In this document: piece after piece, positions 9,379 through 18,866 of the stretch
How the letters are laid out: every line of letters begins with the position of its first letter
Numbering within the stretch: position 1 is the first letter of the stretch
Origin: Exilibacterium sp.
GTDB taxonomy: Bacteria; Pseudomonadota; Gammaproteobacteria; Pseudomonadales; Cellvibrionaceae
Length of the DNA stretch: 64,000 nt
NCBI GenBank assembly: GCA_028280195.1
Contig: JANQMH010000099.1
Location: 1 to 64,000, forward strand
Direction of reading: 5' to 3'
Position numbers and translations under genes: made by a program
The notes under the pieces: model-generated
The model's input: only the letters and a program-made list of their open reading frames with translations
The model's database searches: none
Told to the model about the DNA's origin: nothing

Positions 9379-10905
9379 TTACTCTTGCACTGAAAACTGG
9401 AATTTATAGTTATCGATCAGCGCCTCGGCAGCACAGCCGGTTGCAGGCTTGATATGGGGATCGTCGAAAAACTGACTGGCAATATCCAGCGCACACGGCA
9501 TCTTCGGAGTAATGAATTGCACATGGCCGGTTTGGGCAAAGACGATATTGTGAGCAAGTGGCGAGCGCGACGCAATGGCGGCACCGGCCATCGCCGACAG
9601 CGACAAATCGAACGCTCCGGTAAATACCAGCTGCGGCGCCGCTACATTTACCGGCTCTGCCTCTACGGCGGCGGCCCGGCCCGAGGGCCAGTGGCTACAG
9701 ATATCAAAGCGCTTGGTGTGGCTCAACAGTGAGTGGAGATAGGCATCCACCGTGGGGCCGTGCTTCTCCATTGCCCGCTCGAACTGTGCAACACTTTCGA
9801 AGGTACTCTCTTCATAGCAATCAACCGATGCCCACTGGCCAGTGGCACTGCGCCGATCGGCCGCTACCGGCTCTGCAACGGTAGAGGTGTCAGCGGACTC
9901 CACAGCGTGTTTTATCAAATCCAGCCGGCGGTTAGCCACGGCCTGCATGACTGCCGGCGCGTATTCCATCCCCAGCGGTCCCACGTAAAGCGCGCTGCGC
10001 ACCAGCCTTATGGCAGCCCCGTGATCCATGACCTCGCCATCGACGACAACCGGATCGTCGCGCAAAGAGGACAGGCCAGCCTCAAACTTGCGCCAGAAAG
10101 CATCGGCATCCATTTCGGGTGTATACACCGCTATGTCAGATACCATAGTCCTCAACGCCGTCTCTATACCTATCGCGTCATCGACTGACTCATCGTTATC
10201 CGGACGCATCGGGGCGTCGTGCACGATAGCCCGCACGGATCCGGGAAAAAGACGCGCATAGGTATGTGCAAGTCGGCTGCCGTAGGAAACACCGTAAATG
10301 TTGATCTTGTCATAGCCCAGTGCGCTTCTGATTAAGTCGATATCGGCAGCGGCAGTTGCCGACGAATACGCACCTAAATCAATGCCCTCGGCAAGCAGGC
10401 GCTCGCGACAGCGCGCTACCTCGCTGAGATCGGTCTCGCCCTCGGCCATCTCCGGACAATTCAGCCGGGGTGTGGCAACGCCGACGCCGCGCTGATCAAA
10501 CACAATCCAGGCGCGGCTTCCCAGTACCAGGGCGGCCATATCTGCGTCCATAGTCGACAGCAACGCTTCGAAGTCCCGGTACACCGGCCCACCGGGACCA
10601 CCGTGAAAAAGGAAAACCGGATGCGGTGAAACTGCCTGCCCTTTCGCCTTGGCGCGCAATACCGGGAGGGTGATGGTGTTTGATAAGGGGTCACCCGGTA
10701 TTTCATGTAGCGCAAATTCAAAGCACTCGACATCGAGGAGAGGATTGGCCTTCACTGAGGATGAGCAAGCCGTTGCCCTTACTGCTGCCGCCCCCGCAGC
10801 CGGCACGGCACCGCGAGCCATTTCATCATGGACATCGGGTTCTTCTACCGCCACACAGGCTGCCAGCACAGCCACAGAAACGCAGAGGGCTAATGATCTA
10901 AACAT
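9379..10905 (-). CDS. TAP-like alpha/beta hydrolase, lipoprotein (S33 type)
   Basis: 508 residues beginning with a lipoprotein signal (lipobox LAAC, Cys17). HGGPGGP at 101-107 is the oxyanion loop typical of proline iminopeptidase/tripeptidyl aminopeptidase relatives, Ser207 in GVSYGSRLA is the nucleophile, and the C-terminal third (VFTGAFDLSL, then the GHVQFITPKMPC region) supplies acid and His as in the TAP C-terminal domain. Expected to hydrolyse peptides or amides at the cell envelope. It is the last of four minus-strand genes encoding hydrolases and an enoyl-CoA hydratase. Confidence 0.85.
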   Translation of the reverse strand: MFRSLALCVSVAVLAACVAVEEPDVHDEMARGAVPAAGAAAVRATACSSSVKANPLLDVECFEFALHEIPGDPLSNTITLPVLRAKAKGQAVSPHPVFLFHGGPGGPVYRDFEALLSTMDADMAALVLGSRAWIVFDQRGVGVATPRLNCPEMAEGETDLSEVARCRERLLAEGIDLGAYSSATAAADIDLIRSALGYDKINIYGVSYGSRLAHTYARLFPGSVRAIVHDAPMRPDNDESVDDAIGIETALRTMVSDIAVYTPEMDADAFWRKFEAGLSSLRDDPVVVDGEVMDHGAAIRLVRSALYVGPLGMEYAPAVMQAVANRRLDLIKHAVESADTSTVAEPVAADRRSATGQWASVDCYEESTFESVAQFERAMEKHGPTVDAYLHSLLSHTKRFDICSHWPSGRAAAVEAEPVNVAAPQLVFTGAFDLSLSAMAGAAIASRSPLAHNIVFAQTGHVQFITPKMPCALDIASQFFDDPHIKPATGCAAEALIDNYKFQFSVQE

Positions 10906-10972
10906 GATATCCTCATAATTTTATCGCTGCAGACTCGGGAGCGAGATTTAACGCGCCCCAGGCCCTGATCAG

Positions 10973-12424
10973 CTAGTCCAGGTTTTTTTTAAAGAAGGCA
11001 ATCATTTCCGCAAAAACCCGATAGTTGACAGCTGCATCGGCCCGCGCCGAGCCGCCGTTGGCCAGCCACAAGCCGTCGCCGAAGTCAAAGTTATTGATAT
11101 CGCCACTGACGAAAGTCGGGTAGCCGATCATATGACCTGCGCCGGCGGCCCGACGGTAAATCACTTCATGGGGAAAGGCGTGCCCGGAAAGTCGCGCGAC
11201 AATTCTGTCGCCGGCGATGGCCGACGGCCACTGCCCGTCGTCCTCTCCGGCTACAATGAAAATCGGCGCCCTGATATTCTCTACTTTGATGATGGCATCG
11301 CTGTCGAGAGCCGGATCATTCCAGTACTTGAGGTACATTTCCGACCCGCGCACCGGTAGCGCTGTGGATTTTCGGGCAATGCTCAACATCTCTGGCAGTG
11401 AAACCTGAAATAGCCCGCTGACATCCACATACGGGATCGGCTCCCCTCCCAGGGTGTATGTCGGCGCCGCCGACCAGTCCTCGGTCAGGCCCATCATATG
11501 TACATGGGAGGGAACGCCGGCGTAGACCGCGCCGATATGCTGCGGATACGTTGAGGCGACCATCAACGCCGTCATACCGCCATAGGAGCTGCCGGCAAAG
11601 CCGATTTTATCCCGCCCGGTATGGGACCGAAACCAGTCAATCCCTTCTGAGAAATACTCGATTGGCAGGTTGTAGCCGCCGTCGGGCCTGCCGTCATAGT
11701 TATACCAGGCCAGCGCGAAGACCTGTATGCCGCGCGAGGCGAGCATGGCGGCGAGCATCTCGCTGAGACCGCCGCCGGAGCCGCTGACCAAGATAACGCC
11801 AACCGCCGCATTGCCGCCGGAGGGACTGTAGATTTTACCGCGCAGATTACCCTTCGCAACCGGCTTTACAACGACCTCGGCTGCCTGTACGCGCCGCTCG
11901 AAGTCGACCGTGCCGATGCGCTCGCAGCCGATAACGGCGTGCGGGGCGGTGTAGGCGGCAATGCGAATGGTGTGGGGCCTATCCAGCGCCAACTGCGGGT
12001 ATCTCGGCGCTGATTCGGTGAAAAAATCGGCGCGCTGCCATTCACTCAAACCGGCGGCGGCGACCGGCAACATGGACCAGAACAGGCCGTAGGGCTCGAC
12101 GCCATCGTAAGTGCCGCCGACCGAGAATGCGCGCGTACTGTCGACCTGCCCCTGTGCATCCGCGCGAAAAACTCCCCGCGCCGACCAGGGTATGCCGTTA
12201 TCATCCGTCAGCGTTGTGTCGACGACTACCCGCTCACCGGCAGTAAGCCCGGAGGCTACAATCCTCACGCGGTCATCCATCAGCCCCGCCTCGGGCGTAA
12301 CCCGCAAAGAGAGTTCTCGCAAAGAGGCTTCACAGCTTTCCATATCGGTTTGCCGGTCGGCAGCCAGACAGGCCGTCAGCAGCACGGACAGTAAACAAAA
12401 CAGTAAGCGGAATCTTCTTTTCAT
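10973..12424 (-). CDS. Exported BAAT-like acyl hydrolase/acyltransferase
   Basis: 483 residues with lipobox LLTAC (Cys19). Residues about 40-130 form the immunoglobulin-like domain found at the N-terminus of acyl-CoA thioesterases and bile acid-CoA:amino acid N-acyltransferases; residues about 205-480 are the alpha/beta hydrolase part with nucleophile Ser280 in AGSSYGGM. A Cys nucleophile is usual in BAAT itself, so Ser favours hydrolysis. Export as a lipoprotein is odd for a CoA-dependent enzyme and suggests an extracytoplasmic ester, thioester or N-acyl substrate. Co-oriented with TAP-like hydrolases on both sides. Confidence 0.75.
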   Translation of the reverse strand: MKRRFRLLFCLLSVLLTACLAADRQTDMESCEASLRELSLRVTPEAGLMDDRVRIVASGLTAGERVVVDTTLTDDNGIPWSARGVFRADAQGQVDSTRAFSVGGTYDGVEPYGLFWSMLPVAAAGLSEWQRADFFTESAPRYPQLALDRPHTIRIAAYTAPHAVIGCERIGTVDFERRVQAAEVVVKPVAKGNLRGKIYSPSGGNAAVGVILVSGSGGGLSEMLAAMLASRGIQVFALAWYNYDGRPDGGYNLPIEYFSEGIDWFRSHTGRDKIGFAGSSYGGMTALMVASTYPQHIGAVYAGVPSHVHMMGLTEDWSAAPTYTLGGEPIPYVDVSGLFQVSLPEMLSIARKSTALPVRGSEMYLKYWNDPALDSDAIIKVENIRAPIFIVAGEDDGQWPSAIAGDRIVARLSGHAFPHEVIYRRAAGAGHMIGYPTFVSGDINNFDFGDGLWLANGGSARADAAVNYRVFAEMIAFFKKNLD

Positions 12425-12468
12425 GCTAATTGACTCACCATTACTACAACCTCACAATCACCCTGTCG

Positions 12469-14106
12469 TCAAGGCGCTATTCGATACTCTACCGGCTCGG
12501 CATCGAGGCAGCGATCCGGGTCAGTCACGAAGCCGTTGTTGACAAACTCCACCCACATTTTCGCCGCACAGTTGCTTGCCGGAATGACCGCATGGCCGTG
12601 ATGTTTGAAGCGGGCGAACTGGGCGCGCGGATAGTGGTCGCGGGCCTTCACCGCCGCCTCGAGTGGCGAATTCATATCGATATCCCCATTGATGATCAGC
12701 ACCGGCAGATCGTCGGGCAAGTCGCCGCCCACCTCGTGCCGCAGCTCCACCGGCCGCGCATTGGGATGGCCCGGCCAGTGAATACACTCCCCGTAGTAAT
12801 TCAGCGTCCAGGCACTGCGGCTCCACTCGGCCACAGTAAAGGGCGCAAAGGCGTCGGCCGGGTAAGCGTGCTCGCGCTCGGCAAGCTGCGCCGCACGCTC
12901 GGCATAGGTCAGAGACTTATCCCACGGTGTCTGTGATTCAGGGCAGTCAATGGCCAGATAAAGCGCGGTATTCATGCGCTCCGCATCGGCGAGATTGTCG
13001 TTCACAAATGTGGATTCCATGGTCCACAACTCTTTGAGAGTGAGGGCAGCTTCTTCCAGCAGGCGCCAGTCGCCCCTATCTCTCGCCGCCAGCACACCGC
13101 CAATAACGGCTTTGATAAAAATATCACTGCTCAGCACCTGGTTTTTACTCTCGCTGGCTTCGTTCTCTTTCGCCGGCGCCTGGGGGATTGCTGCGGTCAG
13201 TGAAATAAGCGCGCTTACATCGAGCATTGGCTGCGGGTCGTAGCGCAGCACCAGTGCACCGAGCGGCGGCGTCAGCGTGCGCGGTGCCCGGCGCAACTGC
13301 CCGGCGGCCCAGGCCAGGGCCGCCCAGGCGTCTTCGCCCTCACAGGCACTGCTGCGCCGGCAGAACATATCGAATTGACGGCGCGCAGCTCGATAATAGA
13401 CCGGCAGAAAGGGCTCAAAGGTTGTCAACGGGTAGGTTCCATCCAGTAGCATTGAGCGAACCCGATGCGGATAGAGGCGGGCGTAAACAGGGGCCAGGTG
13501 AGTGCCATAGGAAAAGGCCGTGAGCTGATAGCGGCCGACTCCCAGAGCCCTGCGCACCCGCTCGAAATCGCGGGCGGTGTTGGCGGTGGAAAAATGGATA
13601 CGGCGAGTGCCTAATTGTTCCGCACAGGCGGCGATGCGTTCAGCCATTGACTCGGACGGTGCCAACAGCGTTGTAAATGCCCGGCATTGCAAACGGCTGG
13701 AACGGCCGATGCCACGCGGATCGATCGCCATCAATGCACTGCGCCACAGCCCCAGGCGAAAAGCCCAAAGAGGCACATCGCGAAACATATCGACAGTCGG
13801 CGCGCCCGGGCCTCCACCGACGATATTTACCGCTGTCTGCCGGCCGCTGCCCGGCCAAAGCGCGGGAAAAAACACGAAACCGACTTCAATTTTCTCGCCT
13901 TCAGGATTGTCGTAATCCAGCGGTACCAAGACAACCCCGCAGCGCCCTCCGGGCAATCCCTCACCGCAGTCGCGCTGCTGTAGCATTACTTCGGGGTCCA
14001 GGGACACCAGCGGCCCGCCACTATTGAGGCGCAGATAAATCGCCAGCACCAACACCATAGCGGCGGCGAGAAGCCCGGCAATAATCCTGCCCACCCATCT
14101 TATCAT
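12469..14106 (-). CDS. TAP-like alpha/beta hydrolase, membrane-anchored
   Basis: 545 residues from ATG 14106, chosen because GGAGAA sits 7 bases upstream and an N-terminal hydrophobic anchor (AGLLAAAMVLVLAIY) then begins a few residues in; a longer frame back to 14154 has no comparable site. Motifs are GGGPGAP (oxyanion loop), nucleophile Ser at about 199 in AFSYGTHLAP, VLIINGDIDMNSP for the acid and HGHAVIP for the His, so the triad is complete. Same family as the gene at 9379 but only distantly similar in the middle domain. Likely periplasm-facing peptidase or esterase. Confidence 0.85.
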   Translation of the reverse strand: MIRWVGRIIAGLLAAAMVLVLAIYLRLNSGGPLVSLDPEVMLQQRDCGEGLPGGRCGVVLVPLDYDNPEGEKIEVGFVFFPALWPGSGRQTAVNIVGGGPGAPTVDMFRDVPLWAFRLGLWRSALMAIDPRGIGRSSRLQCRAFTTLLAPSESMAERIAACAEQLGTRRIHFSTANTARDFERVRRALGVGRYQLTAFSYGTHLAPVYARLYPHRVRSMLLDGTYPLTTFEPFLPVYYRAARRQFDMFCRRSSACEGEDAWAALAWAAGQLRRAPRTLTPPLGALVLRYDPQPMLDVSALISLTAAIPQAPAKENEASESKNQVLSSDIFIKAVIGGVLAARDRGDWRLLEEAALTLKELWTMESTFVNDNLADAERMNTALYLAIDCPESQTPWDKSLTYAERAAQLAEREHAYPADAFAPFTVAEWSRSAWTLNYYGECIHWPGHPNARPVELRHEVGGDLPDDLPVLIINGDIDMNSPLEAAVKARDHYPRAQFARFKHHGHAVIPASNCAAKMWVEFVNNGFVTDPDRCLDAEPVEYRIAP

Positions 14107-14154
14107 TGTATTTCTCCACACAGGCGCGCCAGGTGATCGCGGCAACACTGACAC

Positions 14155-14913
14155 TCAGCCCTTGGAAATGGCTGCGAGCATTCTCTCGCGCACAGCGGGA
14201 TCGAGGGCAGCGGCAACACAACACTCCATCTCGAAGGCAAATGCCTGCTCCAGGTCGCTGCGCAGGCGTTCAATCTTCGCCAGCTTCATTGTCTGGCGGG
14301 AACGCTCCGGTAAGTGCGTCAACCTCACCGCCAGCGCCCGCGCCTCGCGGCGCAGGGCCGCCTCCGAATCCACCATTGCCGCTAAACCATAGGCCTGCAT
14401 CTCATCGGCGTTCATGGTATCGCCGAGCCACAGATACCGGGCCGCCCGCTGTTCACCGATAGCCCGCGGCAACAGCCGGGAAACACCACCGGAATTGTAC
14501 ATCCCGTAAGCCGCCTCGGGCAGCAGCATGCGGGCGGAAGGTGTTACCAGCAGGAAATCGGCGTTCAGGGCCCATGCCGAAGCGCCGCCGACGATCCAGC
14601 CTTGCGCGGCCAGCACCACCGGTGTCGGTTGCAGCATTATCTGCCGGGAGATATCCTGCAATACAGAAACGAAAAACCGCACCGCCGGCTCCGTGATCTG
14701 CTTCTGATCCATTGCCTTGATATCGTCGCCCACACAGAAAACCTCACCTTGCGCAGCGATCAGAATGACACTTACCGCCGGATCGCGCTGGGCAAGCGCG
14801 AGATGATCGCGCAAGGCTACAAGCAGCTGCTCGTCGATGGCATTGCGGCTTCCGGGCCGATTCAGCACGATCTCGGCGACGCCATTGTTCAGGGAGTACT
14901 GCACGACACTCAT
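14155..14913 (-). CDS. Enoyl-CoA hydratase/isomerase family protein
   Basis: 252 residues from ATG 14913; an upstream in-frame extension of 36 residues is low-complexity and Asp/Arg-rich and was discarded. Crotonase motifs: NRPGSRNAID near the N-terminus, the first oxyanion strand GEVFCVGDDIKAM, and the second at AAQGWIVGGASAWALNADF. The position often carrying the first catalytic Glu lies in the YLWLGDTMNADEM region and is not obvious, so hydratase versus isomerase is undecided. First gene of the minus-strand set; divergent from the acyl-CoA ligase at 15164 across 250 bp. Confidence 0.85.
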   Translation of the reverse strand: MSVVQYSLNNGVAEIVLNRPGSRNAIDEQLLVALRDHLALAQRDPAVSVILIAAQGEVFCVGDDIKAMDQKQITEPAVRFFVSVLQDISRQIMLQPTPVVLAAQGWIVGGASAWALNADFLLVTPSARMLLPEAAYGMYNSGGVSRLLPRAIGEQRAARYLWLGDTMNADEMQAYGLAAMVDSEAALRREARALAVRLTHLPERSRQTMKLAKIERLRSDLEQAFAFEMECCVAAALDPAVRERMLAAISKG

Positions 14914-15163
14914 AACCACAACCCTTTTATCGAGGAGCAGACGGCTGCTCTCGCTACCATTGCCACAATCATCATCACGATCATCACCACAAGCCCCACA
15001 GCGCCATTGCTCCACCCCCACAGCCTAACAGCCGCCGGGCAAATAAACGGCAGTTCCGCCGGCATATGGTAAAGAATCTGTAGCCGCGGAAGTGTTTTAG
15101 GCATTTGTTTTACCCAACAGCTCATACCCTTATACAACAGCTTGTCAATTCAAGAGTTTCCAC

Positions 15164-16720
15164 ATGACATCGACCATACCCACCTTCCCCTATATAAGCG
15201 ACTATCTCAACTACTGGGCCGGTAACATGCCCGAGGCCGAGGCAGTGGTGATAAATGATAGGCGGCTGTCCTATGCCGAGTTGGAAGCAGCTGTCAATCA
15301 ATGTGCAAATGCCTTGCTGGCAGCCGGTGTAAAAAAAGGTGACCGGGTGGCGACGCTGTCGGCACCAAACGCTGTCTATTTCATCACATTTCTGGCTTCT
15401 ACCACAATCGGCGCTATCTGGGTAGGGCTGAACCCGCGTTACCAAACCAGCGAACTCGCCTATGTGGTCGGCGATGCGCAACCGGCTGTGATTTTTGCCC
15501 CCAGTGTTATCGACGGCCACAGTTGTCAGGCGGAGGTTGACGGTATGCGCGAGGCGGCCAATTGCCTCAAGCGTATTGTCTGCACCGACCCGGCCGATTT
15601 CGATGCCTTTCTGCAGTCGACGGTGGATACCGACACCTTGGTCTCGGTGCGCTCGATGCGCAGCCCCGAAGATGCGGCCGTGCTGGTTTACACATCCGGC
15701 TCCACCGGCAGCCCCAAGGGCGCAATCCTGTCGCAACAGGCGATTGCAGCGTTCAGCCGCCGGCAAATCGATGCCTGGCCGGTATCGCCCATGCGAGTAC
15801 TGAACTATTTCCCCATTAATCACGTGGGCTGTCTGATCGACGTGTCCACGCCCTGCCTCGCCGCGGGCGGACTGATGGTGCTGCTGGAGGAGTTTGACCC
15901 CGAAACCGCACTCGCTCTGATGGCGAGGGAGAAAATCACCATATGGGGCTCCGTGCCCAGTGTGTTCACTATGCAACTGAGTCTGCCGAACTTTGACCGC
16001 TACGATCTCAGCAGTGTGCAGCTGATTGTCTGGGGCGGCGCCGCGATGCCCCTCGAAACCATCAAGAGGCTAAAATCAGTCTGCCCCAGGCTGGCAACCA
16101 ACTACGGCATGTCGGAAACCACCAGCGCCATGACTTTCGTGGCGCCAACGGACAGTGAGGAGGTTCTGGCCAACTCTGTCGGCTTTCCCTTTCACGGCGT
16201 CACATTGCGGTTGACAAATGAAGCCGGCTCTGTGGTCGCCGAGGGGGAAGTCGGTGAGATAGAAACCGTGTCTGAATATGTCACCCTGGGGTACTGGAAC
16301 AGACCCGAGGCGACAAGGACTGCCTTTTCCGCCGACGGCTGGTTCAAAACCGGCGACTTGGCGGTGCGTCGCCCGGACGGCCGCTACAGAATTGTCGGCC
16401 GCTGTAAGGAGATGTACAAGTCCGGCGGCTACAACGTCTATCCGCGCGAAATCGAAAATGTGCTGGAGCAGCACCCTGCCATAACCGCAGCCGCCGTGGT
16501 CAGCATACCCGACCCGCTCTGGCAGGAGGTCGGAGTAGCCTATGTCGCAACGCAAACCGATACCGCTGCGGAGGAGCTGATCGGGTATTGCAGGACACAG
16601 CTGGCGAACTACAAGATTCCAAAACATATTGTGCAGGTGGACGCCATGCCGCTGCTGCCTATCGGTAAAATTGACAAGGTGTCGTTAAGGAAGCGGGCCG
16701 AAGCCGAATTCACTGCCTGA
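15164..16720 (+). CDS. AMP-forming acyl-CoA synthetase
   Basis: 518 residues of the ANL superfamily. The P-loop-like VYTSGSTGSPKGA, the NYGMSETTSAM acid motif, WFKTGDLAVRRPDGRYRIVG (hinge Asp and Arg), YKSGGYNVYPREIE, and the C-terminal PIGKIDKVSLRK with the adenylation Lys are all present. It should activate a carboxylic acid with ATP and load it on CoA; chain length or aromatic nature is not readable. It stands alone on the plus strand, divergent from the enoyl-CoA hydratase gene, with which it probably shares a control region and a pathway. Confidence 0.9.
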   Translation: MTSTIPTFPYISDYLNYWAGNMPEAEAVVINDRRLSYAELEAAVNQCANALLAAGVKKGDRVATLSAPNAVYFITFLASTTIGAIWVGLNPRYQTSELAYVVGDAQPAVIFAPSVIDGHSCQAEVDGMREAANCLKRIVCTDPADFDAFLQSTVDTDTLVSVRSMRSPEDAAVLVYTSGSTGSPKGAILSQQAIAAFSRRQIDAWPVSPMRVLNYFPINHVGCLIDVSTPCLAAGGLMVLLEEFDPETALALMAREKITIWGSVPSVFTMQLSLPNFDRYDLSSVQLIVWGGAAMPLETIKRLKSVCPRLATNYGMSETTSAMTFVAPTDSEEVLANSVGFPFHGVTLRLTNEAGSVVAEGEVGEIETVSEYVTLGYWNRPEATRTAFSADGWFKTGDLAVRRPDGRYRIVGRCKEMYKSGGYNVYPREIENVLEQHPAITAAAVVSIPDPLWQEVGVAYVATQTDTAAEELIGYCRTQLANYKIPKHIVQVDAMPLLPIGKIDKVSLRKRAEAEFTA

Positions 16721-16767
16721 AAACAAACGGCGTCGCCGGCGCATGGCCTCGCTCCACGTTTCGAGGT

Positions 16768-17268
16768 TTACTCCAACAATTCGTTTCTTTCAATCAAATG
16801 CATGGTATTGGAACGCTCCAGATTCGAAATCTGGCGCAGTACAATAAGACTTTCAACATTTTCAACTTCAAAGGCAGGATCGGAAACCAGTTTTTCCGTA
16901 CAGGCGTTGTAGTCCTCCAGTGACACGCACATAAACCGCACCACATAGTCGGCTTCGCCGGCTACCTCCAGGCATTCGACGACCTCAGGCATGGATTCCA
17001 GCGCTGTCAGAAAGCGATTTTGTTTCATACCGCCCTGACCGTTCAGTTTTACCACGGCAATACTCGTAACAGAGTTACAAACCTTCCTGATATCGAGCCT
17101 TGCCTTATATCCCTTGATGTACTTGCCGCGCTCCAACCTGCGCAGGCGCTGAGAGCAGGCGCCGGGCGACAGACACACTTTCTCCGCCAGTTGTTGATTC
17201 TGCAGGCGGCCGTCTTGTTCGAGGGCTGCAAGGATTCGGTAATCGGTTTTGTCCAGGTGTTTTCTCAC
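16768..17268 (-). CDS. Lrp/AsnC-family transcriptional regulator
   Basis: 166 residues: helix-turn-helix at about 8-55 (DYRILAALEQDGRLQNQQLA then LSPGACSQRLRRLE) and the RAM ligand-binding domain from about 65 on (SIAVVKLNGQGG, VVECLEVAGEADYVVRFMC). Start is GTG at 17268. Lrp-type proteins sense amino acids and usually control amino-acid uptake or catabolism, which fits the flanking peptide transporter, peptidase and PLP operon. It lies immediately downstream of the POT transporter, in the same direction. Confidence 0.9.
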   Translation of the reverse strand: MRKHLDKTDYRILAALEQDGRLQNQQLAEKVCLSPGACSQRLRRLERGKYIKGYKARLDIRKVCNSVTSIAVVKLNGQGGMKQNRFLTALESMPEVVECLEVAGEADYVVRFMCVSLEDYNACTEKLVSDPAFEVENVESLIVLRQISNLERSNTMHLIERNELLE

Positions 17269-17393
17269 GGACCCAATTTCATACTTTTTTTGCGACTGGG
17301 ACTAAAGATTATATTGCATGGGCAAAATATTCTGCAAGTACAGCGTAACGCCACCACAGTGCAGGTAAGCGGCAACCTGCCGGCGCGCAATGG

Positions 17394-17435
17394 CAGTGGG
17401 ACTATATCAGTGGGGCTATAGCAGTGGGGCTATAT
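17394..17435. repeat. 14-bp tandem repeat, three copies
   Basis: Three direct copies of a 14-mer reading CAGTGGGGCTATAT with one or two changes per copy, between the Lrp start and the POT stop. Period and position match similar short arrays elsewhere in the window. Confidence 0.85.
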
Positions 17436-17456
17436 CTGGATGTCAGGCAGCTTGTT

Positions 17457-18794
17457 TTAGGCAGTTTGGTCCGCAGCCCGGACTAGCAGGCCACGCAGAA
17501 AAAGTATGGAAAATGCGCTGCCCGCAAGCAATACCAGGATCAGGGCCGGATATGCCCACAGGGCACCCTCGCTCGCCGCGGCCCCGCCGATCAGGCCGGC
17601 GCCAAATTTGCCGACGGCGATGGTGATCAGCCAGCAGCCCATCAGCGTAGACTCGAGCGCCTTCGGCGCAAGACGATACACCAGGGCATAGGTGCTGGGC
17701 CACAGCACCAGCTCCGCTGTGGCTATCAGCGCAATCAGCAAAACCGGCCAGCCGATGGGGATCTGCTCGCCAGCCGGGGTGGTCAGCTCCCCGGCCAGTC
17801 CGGCAGACTGCGCGGCGGCACAAAGCAGAAAAGCCACAGCAAACAGCCGGTGCGGCGCCACCCCGCGGCCGCCGTTACAGCGACCGATCAATACGCCGGC
17901 AACCGGCGTGCCGACGATCAGGATCACCGTCTGCAGGGCGAAAAACCAGGTGCTGGGAATGACAAAGCCGTTTACCGAACGATCGACGCGGTTGTCGATC
18001 TGCACGTACCAATAGCCTTCCAATTGAAACCAACCCAGGGCAAATACAATGGCGGTACCCGCATAAATCAGCAGCGTGCGCAAATTCCTCCTCTGCCCGG
18101 CAGTCAGATCGGCAAAGGTGCGCAAGCCCGCAGCCGAGCGCTGGCGCCGCTGCCCAATGTCCTCCAGCAGGCGCCCGGCGAACAGGAGATAGGCCGCCAG
18201 CGCCAGCAGCATGCCGGCGCCGGCTGCGCCAAAGGCAATATCCCAGCCAATACGATCTGCCAGATACCCGACAACAATGATGGCGCATAGAGCACCCGCA
18301 TTGATCGCCGCATAATAGAGGCTGAAGCCGCGCTGTTGGGCGCCGTCATCATCGCTAAACAGCTCGCCGATAATCGTGATCAGCGGTGTTTTAAACAGGC
18401 CATTACCGAGCACCACCAGCCCGAGGGAAATAAAAATACCGATCTGCGCCTGCGCTTCAACCCCAAAGCCCAGCAGGATATGACCGGCCGCCATCAGTCC
18501 CGCGCCCCAGGCCAGGGCTTTGCGATTGCCGAAAAACCGGTCAGCGCAATACCCACCTAACAGGGGCAACAAAAAACCGAGCCCCCCGTAAATACCGACA
18601 GCGCGAATCGCGGTACTCTCCGACCAGCCCAGACCACCCGCTTCAATCGGCGCCTTGAGGAACAGCACCAGTATCGCCAGCAGCCCGTAATAACTGAAAC
18701 GCTCCCAGAAATCGACGAAAATCAGCATTGCCAGCGCTGCACGCGGATGCCGAACAGGTGAGCGGGGACGGCGCGGCGTAGCTTCCGACATCAT
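17457..18794 (-). CDS. POT/PTR2-family proton-coupled peptide transporter
   Basis: 445 residues from ATG 18794 (tandem ATG-ATG with AGGA upstream). About 12 membrane segments; the first carries DFWERFSYYG, equivalent to the E-x-x-E-R proton-coupling motif of POT carriers but with Asp in place of the first Glu. GLGFLLPLLGGYCADRFFG between the second and third segments is the usual POT/MFS loop signature. Imports di- or tripeptides with protons. Located between VOC protein and Lrp regulator, which suggests amino-acid-responsive control. Confidence 0.85.
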   Translation of the reverse strand: MMSEATPRRPRSPVRHPRAALAMLIFVDFWERFSYYGLLAILVLFLKAPIEAGGLGWSESTAIRAVGIYGGLGFLLPLLGGYCADRFFGNRKALAWGAGLMAAGHILLGFGVEAQAQIGIFISLGLVVLGNGLFKTPLITIIGELFSDDDGAQQRGFSLYYAAINAGALCAIIVVGYLADRIGWDIAFGAAGAGMLLALAAYLLFAGRLLEDIGQRRQRSAAGLRTFADLTAGQRRNLRTLLIYAGTAIVFALGWFQLEGYWYVQIDNRVDRSVNGFVIPSTWFFALQTVILIVGTPVAGVLIGRCNGGRGVAPHRLFAVAFLLCAAAQSAGLAGELTTPAGEQIPIGWPVLLIALIATAELVLWPSTYALVYRLAPKALESTLMGCWLITIAVGKFGAGLIGGAAASEGALWAYPALILVLLAGSAFSILFLRGLLVRAADQTA

Positions 18795-18866
18795 GGTTTG
18801 GTCCTGTGATATAGCTGCCAATTTTCGCAACTGCCTCGATCTCAAATAAGTTCAGCCAGGAGGCAC

